A DNA stretch of 64,000 nt from G965267605 sp965267605 (GTDB taxonomy: Bacteria; Bacteroidota; Bacteroidia; Flavobacteriales_E; Vicingaceae): the NCBI GenBank assembly GCA_965267605.1, contig OZ254088.1, positions 1,116,001 through 1,180,000 of the forward strand, in the 5' to 3' direction. How positions within the stretch are numbered: the first letter of the stretch is position 1; each line of letters opens with the position of its first letter. Of the stretch, positions 18,061 to 24,870 are shown piece by piece. The notes beneath the pieces are model-generated. The model was not told where the DNA came from. It saw only the letters and a program-made list of their open reading frames with translations, and did not search any database. The position numbers and the translations under genes are program-made.

Positions 18061-19488
18061 TTACTTCTTGTTGATGAAATTCTCAGCGGCTTTCATGTAA
18101 GGGTCATCGCGTTTTTTCTGTCCGAACGACTCTTTAACAACAATATCCGGCTGTACACCGGCTTTGTTCTCGGTGCCTCCCTTTATCTGGTTGTTATAAT
18201 AGATGGGGTTGATCGATACGAGCATTTTGGAATGCGGGAGCTTCAGTAGGAGCTGCCCCGTATTACCCTGAACATAGCTACCACCAGTTTCTTCTCCTAT
18301 AATGGTAGCATTACACTTGGTTTGTAGGTTCCCCGCCAGGTTTGCAGAAGCGGAGAACGATCCCCCGTTAATTAGTACAATTAGCTTTCCGTTGATCTTT
18401 TCAAGCTGGTCATCCGACTTCAGAGTTACATTGAAATGCGACCCTCCCATGTTCTGAGATCTTCGGGTAATTCGAATGATCTTTTTATACTTTCTGTACC
18501 ATTCGTCCCATTTCTTGAAATGCTGTTTGTAGGTGGGTTGCCGTATGTCATCGCACGATAAACGCAGGAAGGATTCCTGGTTTCTGCACAGGTGGCCCAT
18601 AAGAAGTATTTGTGGTTTTCCCCCCAGATTGTCTCTGAGATCAAGTACCACGTAATCTACTTCGCTCTTGTTTACTTTAGTCACTGCATCAGCAAGGAAT
18701 TGTTGATAACGCTTGCCAGACGAATAACGGAAGGAGGGGAATTTGAACAACGCATAGTTCTTCTTTCTGTTTACCCTTACGGATCCAACGGTTGACGGGT
18801 CTGGCTCCGATAGAAAGGTACTTTGCTCGATTTTTTTGTTGTGGTAATCGAAGTCAGGTAAGCTCGCTATTACCTCTTCGGTTCGCTCATCTCCATCTGG
18901 GTGCACATAGGTAATCCGAAAGCGATCTGTCGTTTCGTTGGTTAGATAGAAGTACAAAAGGAACAGCTCGCTGAACACCCGGTCTTTAAACGTGACATTC
19001 TCGCCATCTGCGGAAAAGTGCCTTCGCATGTTGTCAATGATACTTTCAGCGGGTTTTCCGTTGATGGATTGAATCCTTGAACCCTTGGGTATTGATGGGT
19101 TCCTTCCGATGGTCTTGGTGGTATAAATGGCGCCATTTAATACGGTGATATCTCCAGACACGGTTCCTTTGGTGTAAAGGAACTCCTTTATAAGCTGTTT
19201 AGATGGATAGCATTGGGTGTGTCCGCACCTTAACTGACTCGTCATAAAGCTGAAATGCTTGAACAACTCCTTGGAAGGAAGTGGTTTGTTCAGTATGAGT
19301 TGGATGGAATCGAAACGGGCGGCAAGCCTGATTGAGTCAATATACAAGTATGGCGCACCTGTATTCTGTAGGAGTGACGTGCGCAGGACCACAAAATCCT
19401 CTAACTGCTCGTGCACCTTGAGCGGCTTACTTGTTTGGGCCTTTGACAGTCCGCAAATCAGTAGTATGAGCATTGCAAAAACGCGCAT
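18061..19488 (-). CDS. Secreted S41-family serine peptidase
   Basis: 475 residues with signal peptide (1-17). The core is a C-terminal-processing-protease (S41) fold: VVLDLRDNLGG, then LIVLINGGSFSASANLAG with the catalytic Ser in GGSFSAS, then GEETGG. A reduced PDZ-like region (GSRIQSINGKPAESI) precedes it at about residues 140-155, and an N-terminal helical region is typical of the tricorn/CtpA-like enzymes of Bacteroidota. The usual catalytic Lys of CtpA is not clearly placed, so it may use another general base, as in tricorn-core peptidases. Likely cleaves periplasmic proteins. Its stop meets that of the CAP-domain gene without a gap. Confidence 0.87.
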   Translation of the reverse strand: MRVFAMLILLICGLSKAQTSKPLKVHEQLEDFVVLRTSLLQNTGAPYLYIDSIRLAARFDSIQLILNKPLPSKELFKHFSFMTSQLRCGHTQCYPSKQLIKEFLYTKGTVSGDITVLNGAIYTTKTIGRNPSIPKGSRIQSINGKPAESIIDNMRRHFSADGENVTFKDRVFSELFLLYFYLTNETTDRFRITYVHPDGDERTEEVIASLPDFDYHNKKIEQSTFLSEPDPSTVGSVRVNRKKNYALFKFPSFRYSSGKRYQQFLADAVTKVNKSEVDYVVLDLRDNLGGKPQILLMGHLCRNQESFLRLSCDDIRQPTYKQHFKKWDEWYRKYKKIIRITRRSQNMGGSHFNVTLKSDDQLEKINGKLIVLINGGSFSASANLAGNLQTKCNATIIGEETGGSYVQGNTGQLLLKLPHSKMLVSINPIYYNNQIKGGTENKAGVQPDIVVKESFGQKKRDDPYMKAAENFINKK

Positions 19489-19501
19489 ATCCGTAAAGGT
19501 A

Positions 19502-20182
19502 CTACATGTGAAGGTAGAACGCTGAGGTGAGGTTCTTGTACGCTTCTGAATACTTATGTCTGCCCGTTTCGATGATCAGTTCATTTTCCTCAATAGCCTC
19601 AATCGGTTGAAGTTGCAGAGAGACAAGTTTACGTTTTGGGGGCTTATTGGGTGTAGGTTTTACCCAAGTGATTCGGGATGGGTGTAGCGGACCCTCGAGT
19701 TCTGTGTCACTCGGGACAATCAGGCAAAACTGGCCATGGGGTGTCAAACGTTGAGCAACATTGGCAACCAGTTGATCGATGGGTAGTGTTGTTTGATGTC
19801 TAGCCAAGGCGCGTTCCTGATTAGGAGAAAGTGTGCTACCAAGGAAATAAGGAGGATTTGAACAGATGAGGTCGTATTCTCCTGCAATGTCGTGGAGGGC
19901 ATTCCCGTTTGTGAATGCAAGTCTTTCCGTCCACGGTGAATTCATCGCATTATCCGAAGCTTCGTTAATAGCTTCTGGATTGATGTCTATTCCTGCTACC
20001 TGTGCTTCCGGATATCGCTGTGCAAGCATTAAGGCGATAACCCCGCATCCGGTTCCAATATCAAGAATAGAGTGGGGGTTGTCATGAAAGGCCCAGGCAC
20101 CAAGTAATACACCGTCCGTTCCAATCTTGATACCAGACCTATGATGAGATACCTGAAACTGCTTGAATTTAAACGGATTCAT
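19502..20182 (-). CDS. trmN6: tRNA1(Val) (adenine-37-N6)-methyltransferase
   Basis: About 226 residues from ATG 20182 (MNPFKFKQF), overlapping the rimM 3' end by 14 bases. Class I SAM methyltransferase: motif I ILDIGTGCGVIALML, motif II GIDINPEA, and catalytic NPPYF (adenine-N6 type). The N-terminal FKQFQVSHHRSGIKIGTDG is specific to the YfiC/TrmN6 group, which makes m6A37 in valine tRNA. It takes the third place of the rpsP-rimM operon, where trmD is found in many bacteria. Confidence 0.92.
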   Translation of the reverse strand: MNPFKFKQFQVSHHRSGIKIGTDGVLLGAWAFHDNPHSILDIGTGCGVIALMLAQRYPEAQVAGIDINPEAINEASDNAMNSPWTERLAFTNGNALHDIAGEYDLICSNPPYFLGSTLSPNQERALARHQTTLPIDQLVANVAQRLTPHGQFCLIVPSDTELEGPLHPSRITWVKPTPNKPPKRKLVSLQLQPIEAIEENELIIETGRHKYSEAYKNLTSAFYLHM

Positions 20183-20708
20183 GCTCTTCCTCGTCCAACA
20201 GTCCATCGGGTAAATTCATATGAATCTCTTTGTGTTCGTGATCAATACGAACGATAAGCGACTCATCTGCTGGAATCATGATTTCCGTGTTAGCTCCTAA
20301 AACATTGAATACGATGTTGCCCGAAAAATCGAATACCTCGTTCACCTGTCCAAGGTTATTTCCAGCATGAATTACACTGTAATCAATGAAATCCTTGTTC
20401 TCGGTTTTGATCTCTGCCAGCTGTTCTACTGTAACTTCCATTAGTACGGTGGCTCCCTGCAGTGGTGCAGCAAGATCTACCGAGCAATAGTCTTCAAACT
20501 GTAAACGAACCTTTTGGTCGGAAATTCTTTGTGTATTGGTGACATAGAAGGGGACCGGTCTATTCCCCGACTTTGATGTAATCAGCCAAAGCAGGTTAGG
20601 CTCAAAAAAAAGGTCCTGAGCATAATCACTCAGGACCAACGTAATATATCCTTCATTCCCATGAGTTTTAGAAAGTCGGCCAATCGACACCAAACCTTCC
20701 TGACTCAT
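20169..20708 (-). CDS. rimM: 16S rRNA processing protein RimM
   Basis: 179 residues. RimM assists maturation of the 30S head and binds S19. The N-terminal barrel begins with SIGRLSKTHGNEGYI (the family GRI...GIKG motif) and the C-terminal PRC-barrel contains VIHAGNNLGQVNEVF and MIPADESLIV. It starts eight bases after rpsP. The coding sequence includes a perfect intrinsic-terminator structure at codons 24-36 (see 20602-20637), which could reduce read-through from rpsP into rimM and trmN6. Confidence 0.95.
   Translation of the reverse strand: MSQEGLVSIGRLSKTHGNEGYITLVLSDYAQDLFFEPNLLWLITSKSGNRPVPFYVTNTQRISDQKVRLQFEDYCSVDLAAPLQGATVLMEVTVEQLAEIKTENKDFIDYSVIHAGNNLGQVNEVFDFSGNIVFNVLGANTEIMIPADESLIVRIDHEHKEIHMNLPDGLLDEEEHESV
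20602..20637 (-). terminator. Terminator-like hairpin inside rimM
   Basis: On the minus strand GGTCCTGAG (20637-20629), an eight-base loop, CTCAGGACC (20620-20612) and then eight T residues form a perfect 9-bp stem plus T-tract. It encodes the residues VLSDYAQDLFF of rimM, so it lies inside the gene, about 70 bases after its start. It has every sequence mark of a Rho-independent terminator or attenuator. Confidence 0.6.
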
Positions 20709-20716
20709 AAGAAGTA

Positions 20717-21628
20717 TTACTCAGCTTTTTCTTCAGCTTCCTCAGCAGGCGCCTCTTCAGCTTCTGCTGCTGGTTCTTCAGCCGGAGCTTCCTCTGCAGG
20801 TGCCTCTTCAGCTTCTGCTGCTGGTTCTTCAGCCGGAGCTTCTTCTGCAGGTGCCTCTTCAGCTTCTGCTGCTGGTTCTTCAGCCGGAGCTTCCTCTGCA
20901 GGTGCCTCTTCAGCTTCTGCTGCTGCCTCTTCAGCCGGAGCTTCTTCTGCAGGTGCCTCTTCAGCTTCTGCTGCTGGTTCTTCAGCCGGAGCTTCCTCCG
21001 CAGGTGCTTCTTCAGCTTCTGCTACTGGTTCTTCAGCCGGAGCTTCCTCAGTAGGTGCTTCTGCGGCCTCGGCAGCTGGAGCCTCCTCAGCGCCTTCTGC
21101 AGCTGGAGCGTCTCCCTCCGCGGCAGGAGCCTCTTCCTCACTGGCTTCAGCTTCAGCGGCAGCAGCCATTTCAGAATGCTTAGCTGTAATAGCTGCGGCC
21201 TTCTTCTCTTTGGCTTCCACTTCAGCGGCAAGTCTATCAGCTGCTGCTTTCTCAGCGTCAGCTACAACCTGATCTACTTTGCCCTGGATTTTGTCTTCCT
21301 TGGATTTAAGCCATTCTTCAAACTTCTTGGTGGCTTGTTCCTCCGTCAACGCACCCTTTCTCACACCAACATCCAGATGCTTCTTGTACATCACCCCTCG
21401 GTATGCTAGAATAGCACGCGCTGTATCAGTAGGCTGCGCGCCATCATGCACCCAGTGAAGTGCTCGTTCAAAATCTAATTCAATTGTAGCAGGATTAGTG
21501 TTAGGGTTGTAAACGCCTAATTTCTCAATAAACTTCCCATCTCGTGGGGCCCTGCTATCCGCAACAACGATGTGGTAAAAAGCGTAACGCTTCTTTCCGT
21601 GTCGTTGTAATCTAATCTTCGTAGGCAT
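20717..21628 (-). CDS. rpsP: Ribosomal protein S16 with long Ala/Glu/Pro repeat tail
   Basis: 303 residues. Residues 1-85 are a normal S16 (KIRLQRHGKKRYAFYHIVVA, then KLGVYNPNT), a 30S assembly protein. An alpha-helical Lys/Glu/Ala segment follows (about 90-165), then an acidic Ala-Glu-Pro tail of about 135 residues that contains six 17-residue repeats. Most bacterial S16 proteins are 75-90 residues; flavobacterial ones often carry a charged extension, but this one is very long. It is the first gene of rpsP-rimM-trmN6. A promoter with TTTG-N19-GATATTTG lies 25-55 bases upstream. Confidence 0.95.
   Translation of the reverse strand: MPTKIRLQRHGKKRYAFYHIVVADSRAPRDGKFIEKLGVYNPNTNPATIELDFERALHWVHDGAQPTDTARAILAYRGVMYKKHLDVGVRKGALTEEQATKKFEEWLKSKEDKIQGKVDQVVADAEKAAADRLAAEVEAKEKKAAAITAKHSEMAAAAEAEASEEEAPAAEGDAPAAEGAEEAPAAEAAEAPTEEAPAEEPVAEAEEAPAEEAPAEEPAAEAEEAPAEEAPAEEAAAEAEEAPAEEAPAEEPAAEAEEAPAEEAPAEEPAAEAEEAPAEEAPAEEPAAEAEEAPAEEAEEKAE
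20760..21065 (-). repeat. 51-base tandem repeat encoding the S16 tail
   Basis: Six head-to-tail copies with a period of exactly 51 bases start at 20760, 20811, 20862, 20913, 20964 and 21015. Each encodes the 17-residue unit EEAPAEEAPAEEPAAEA with few changes (for example PAAEA to AAAEA, and a PVAEA copy). The period is a multiple of three, so gain or loss of copies keeps rpsP in frame. Confidence 0.95.
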
Positions 21629-21652
21629 ATTTCTGCGTTAAATTTAAGCGTG

Positions 21653-21683
21653 CAAATATCGAAACTTTCTTAGCAAATACAAA
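21653..21683 (-). promoter_or_regulatory. rpsP operon promoter
   Basis: On the minus strand TTTG (21683-21680), 19 bases, then GATATTTG (21660-21653). This matches the Bacteroidota TTTG-N19-TAnnTTTG promoter with one mismatch. The rpsP ATG is at 21628. Confidence 0.6.
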
Positions 21684-21698
21684 GGTTAGAGGGAATTT

Positions 21699-23456
21699 TT
21701 AGGATGGAGGAAGTGGTTGGTGTTGATTCACCAATTGCGGAAGCCCCATTTGCTGGTAATAACTGTTCATCAGCTGTGTAAGCTCTTGATTTTGAGTCTC
21801 TTCGTATTTGTATCCCGGATGCACAACTTTGGTCAACTCTTCTGAATAGCCTGGAGGAGTTAGTTCAGCATACTGATGGAAGACGTTCCTGGTGCCATTT
21901 GCAACCCCCAATTCAGGCACTAGATTGGTGTTCAGTCCATCTTTCCTCACAAAGACAGAAGACAAGGGGTCAGCATACACCAGTTCGAAGCTCGGGTCCT
22001 GGTGTAAGAGGTAACGATTGAGGTTCATGAAATTCTCCGAATTCAGGAGAACCACGTAATCAAACCTATCCAGACTGTCTAGAAATTGCCATAGATTCTG
22101 TCCAGTAGCCAGGCGTGCGTCAGGGGTTAGGTAAGACTGTTGTACGTTGTTCATGAACTCAGCCGGGAAAATATCCAGATCTCTCAGGTCTAAATAGGTT
22201 TTAAAGTCAGGTTGTAGTGCCCAAAGCAAGTAGGAAGAGCTGAAGTAATCCGTAAAGCCTTTCCCCCGGATGTTCTGTTGCTTAAGAAAGTTTGCAGCTC
22301 CAACTGGCGTTTGCTCTTTGCTTACCCTAAATCCAAACGTTTGGTGCTGTCCTGTAATGTCATAGTACGTATTGGTCGGGGTTGCTATCATCATAACTGA
22401 TAACAGGCAAATAGCGATGACAAGATTGGTCTTTTCAGCCTTTACGACCGTTACCGCATTTCTCGCAACCATGGGAACCAGAGCGATCATCATGAACGGA
22501 ATGTTCCTGTGCGACTTTAACCCAAGGACAATAAAGGCTACGGTGAGCAGGATCCATAAACCTCCATGGGTGTTCAGTATTGCTTTCAGTTTGCTGGTCT
22601 TGCCCTTTGGTGTTCGGAGAACGGTTACAAGTACAAATGCAGCTGTTATCAAAGCACCAATACCCGCGAAGTCGTAATAACTTTTCTCCGTCCAACCATA
22701 CAGTTCTGTGGTAAATTGATTTTCTCCCAATTGCGAGAAGATGTTTAGGGGGTGTAGATATAGTTCTGTTCCCCTGGGGTTAAGCGCAATAGATGCAATT
22801 GCCACGATAATGGGGACGAGGGCTTTTATCTCGAACTTCCTTCCTGTCAACTTCTGATCTATGACGCCACCAAATACAAACATGCACATCAATACAACGC
22901 CCATTCCATAAGCCTCATGAAGATTGGTCCACAACACTTGCAAAGGAATCAGCGACCATAGTAATAGTGGGGTTTTCGAGGATCTCACGAAAACAAAGAT
23001 GTATGCAGCCATCATGAGATGTGAACACATTTCAGGTCGGGCGTTGAAACGAAACCCACAAATCACGAGGAACAGTAGCAATGCCATACTCACCATTCCA
23101 TCCTTAAGTTCCTTTCCAGACCGTTGGGCATGAAACCTGATAACATTGCCCAGTAGGGCGAGTATGCCGATCAAGACGAGTGCTTGTAACAGCAGTACAA
23201 TTTCGGGGCCTCCAATTCTGGCAAGCCACGCGTACATCACCTCGAATCCCCATTTAACGTTAATCCATTCGACCCCTTCGTGGGTAAATGAAAACACATC
23301 TTCCATGGTGACCTTGCCATTCTCCAGCATCCATTCTCCGGTGCGCAACTGCCACCATAAATCAGGTTCTTTTAGCTCTCTGAAAGAGAGTCCACAGGAG
23401 ATCAATACCAGAAACACACCAGTAAGATTTCTGATATTTAAAATATTGTTAATCAA
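21699..23456 (-). CDS. Polytopic membrane protein, GT-C glycosyltransferase-like
   Basis: 585 residues from a TTG start (a stop lies seven codons upstream and no ATG fits). About 11-12 hydrophobic segments fill residues 8-370; the last about 200 residues form a soluble, probably periplasmic domain. The first loop, EPDLWWQLRTGEWML, followed by FSFTHEGVEWINVKWGFEV, resembles the first periplasmic loop of GT-C-fold proteins, where an Asp serves as catalytic base. This family is usually annotated only as a hypothetical membrane protein. Donor and acceptor are unknown. It is 11 bases downstream of aroQ and likely co-transcribed with it. Confidence 0.72.
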   Translation of the reverse strand: MINNILNIRNLTGVFLVLISCGLSFRELKEPDLWWQLRTGEWMLENGKVTMEDVFSFTHEGVEWINVKWGFEVMYAWLARIGGPEIVLLLQALVLIGILALLGNVIRFHAQRSGKELKDGMVSMALLLFLVICGFRFNARPEMCSHLMMAAYIFVFVRSSKTPLLLWSLIPLQVLWTNLHEAYGMGVVLMCMFVFGGVIDQKLTGRKFEIKALVPIIVAIASIALNPRGTELYLHPLNIFSQLGENQFTTELYGWTEKSYYDFAGIGALITAAFVLVTVLRTPKGKTSKLKAILNTHGGLWILLTVAFIVLGLKSHRNIPFMMIALVPMVARNAVTVVKAEKTNLVIAICLLSVMMIATPTNTYYDITGQHQTFGFRVSKEQTPVGAANFLKQQNIRGKGFTDYFSSSYLLWALQPDFKTYLDLRDLDIFPAEFMNNVQQSYLTPDARLATGQNLWQFLDSLDRFDYVVLLNSENFMNLNRYLLHQDPSFELVYADPLSSVFVRKDGLNTNLVPELGVANGTRNVFHQYAELTPPGYSEELTKVVHPGYKYEETQNQELTQLMNSYYQQMGLPQLVNQHQPLPPS

Positions 23457-23467
23457 TTTATTAATGG

Positions 23468-23896
23468 TTACACTTCAACAAAATGTTGAATTGCCAAATC
23501 GTACGAGTGGAGACCAAATCCGCAAATGACCCCTGTACAGTACCTGGCAAGGTGGGAATGGTGTCTAAACTCTTCACGAGCGTACACGTTGCTAATATGC
23601 ACTTCGATTACCGGAGTTTCTATTGCCGCAATGGCATCTCCAATACCAACCGAAGTGTGGGTATATGCACCAGCATTGATTACGATACCTTTAGCAGTGA
23701 ATCCAGCTTGTTGTAATTTATCGATAAGCTCGCCTTCGATATTAGATTGGTAATACTCCAGCGGTGTTCCATCGAACTTTTCCTGTAAGCCCTTGAAGTA
23801 ACTTTCGAAATCTGAGTTCCCATAGACCTCAGGTTCTCTGGTACCCAACAGATTCAAGTTAGGCCCGTTAATAACTAAAATGGTGTTGTTGTCCAT
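23468..23896 (-). CDS. aroQ: Type II 3-dehydroquinate dehydratase
   Basis: 142 residues, the standard length. It catalyses step three of the shikimate pathway (trans-dehydration of 3-dehydroquinate). The marks are NGPNLNLLGTREPEVYG with the catalytic Tyr, INAGAYTHTS (substrate Asn), the active-site His in EVHISN, and CTGVICGFG. Divergent from xerD with only 29 bases between start codons, so the two promoters overlap. Confidence 0.96.
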   Translation of the reverse strand: MDNNTILVINGPNLNLLGTREPEVYGNSDFESYFKGLQEKFDGTPLEYYQSNIEGELIDKLQQAGFTAKGIVINAGAYTHTSVGIGDAIAAIETPVIEVHISNVYAREEFRHHSHLARYCTGVICGFGLHSYDLAIQHFVEV

Positions 23897-23920
23897 CGCA
23901 GAAGCAAAAATATAAATTTG
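23886..23920 (+). promoter_or_regulatory. xerD promoter; transcript probably leaderless
   Basis: TAAATTTG (23913-23920) is an exact TAnnTTTG; TTG at 23889-23891 lies 21 bases upstream, within the first codons of aroQ. Transcription would begin near 23926, at or next to the xerD ATG (23926). Confidence 0.5.
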
Positions 23921-23925
23921 ATAGC

Positions 23926-24834
23926 ATGAGCTGGAAAGCCTATACAGCAGGATTTAAGGCATATCTTCAATTGGAGAAGGGATTATCTGAGAATAGCATT
24001 TCAGCTTACTTGAGTGACCTTGATAAATTTCAGCAATACCTGGAAATGGAAGGGGGCACGGTTCAGGTGTCATCCGCACAACTAAAGGATTTCCAGCGTT
24101 TTATTGCTTGGGTCAGCGAGCTGGGACTAGCGGCCCGTAGCCAATCGAGGATTATATCTGGGATCAAATCTTTCTATAAGTATCTACTTCTTGAGGACAT
24201 TATCAGCGATGATCCTACCAGTCTTCTGGAAACTCCGAAAATTGGGAGAAAGCTTCCAGAGGTGTTAAGCGTTGAGGAGATTGATATGGTTTTAGATCAG
24301 GTAGATCTCAGTAAGACAGAGGGGCATCGGAACAAAGCCATGTTGGAAGTGATGTATAGCTGTGGATTACGGGTAAGTGAATTGGTGAACCTAAGGCTAT
24401 CGTATTTTCTAAAAGATGATGGCTTCCTAAGAGTATTGGGAAAAGGAAACAAGGAAAGATTGGTCCCGGTTGGAGAAAAGGCGATAAAGGAGGTAGACCT
24501 TTACCTGGATGGAGTCCGCACTCATCAAGAAATTCAGACCGGAGAAGAAGATATTCTGTTTTTGAACCGAAGAGGTAAACGGCTTTCGAGGGTGATGGTC
24601 TTTACCATAGTGAAGGATCTTACCGCTAAGGCAGGAATTAACAAAAATGTAAGCCCGCATACCTTTCGGCACTCCTTTGCAACACACTTGATTGAGGGAG
24701 GAGCAGATTTGCGTGCGGTGCAAGACATGTTGGGCCATGAGTCCATCACCACAACGGAGATATACACACACCTTGACAGACAATTCCTGCGCTCGTCTAT
24801 CATGGAGCACCATCCATGGAAAGACCGCAAGTAG
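23926..24834 (+). CDS. xerD: Site-specific tyrosine recombinase XerD
   Basis: 302 residues. With XerC it resolves chromosome dimers at dif. The N-terminal SAM-like core-binding domain (about 5-90) is followed by the catalytic domain with the complete RKHRHY set: Arg in SCGLRVSEL, Lys in GKGNKERLVPV, His/Arg in HTFRHSFATHL, His in LGHESITTTE and the nucleophile Tyr in IYTHLDR. Length, start and the absence of nearby mobile genes indicate the housekeeping recombinase, not an integrase. Its -7 element overlaps the leader, so the mRNA may be leaderless. Confidence 0.93.
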   Translation: MSWKAYTAGFKAYLQLEKGLSENSISAYLSDLDKFQQYLEMEGGTVQVSSAQLKDFQRFIAWVSELGLAARSQSRIISGIKSFYKYLLLEDIISDDPTSLLETPKIGRKLPEVLSVEEIDMVLDQVDLSKTEGHRNKAMLEVMYSCGLRVSELVNLRLSYFLKDDGFLRVLGKGNKERLVPVGEKAIKEVDLYLDGVRTHQEIQTGEEDILFLNRRGKRLSRVMVFTIVKDLTAKAGINKNVSPHTFRHSFATHLIEGGADLRAVQDMLGHESITTTEIYTHLDRQFLRSSIMEHHPWKDRK

Positions 24835-24870
24835 CCTATATTTCGTTATTTTGAGTGCTCTTTCGCAACC

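Noticed and set aside
20604..20613. Run of eight T in rimM as a programmed frameshift or slippage site
   Set aside because: The normal frame continues to a full-length RimM and the run is better explained as the T-tract of the intragenic terminator.
20760..21065. Tandem repeat as a possible CRISPR array
   Set aside because: Copies are head to tail with no unique spacers and encode the S16 tail in frame.
20661..21272. 203-codon plus-strand open frame rich in Ser, Ala and Gly, opposite rpsP
   Set aside because: It is the mirror of the 51-base repeats of rpsP and has no start context, promoter or family features; it exists only because the repeat has no stops in that frame.
23926..24834. Tyrosine recombinase as the integrase of a mobile element
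   Set aside because: It is of XerD length and signature, sits next to aroQ as a housekeeping gene, and no attachment repeats or cargo genes are near.
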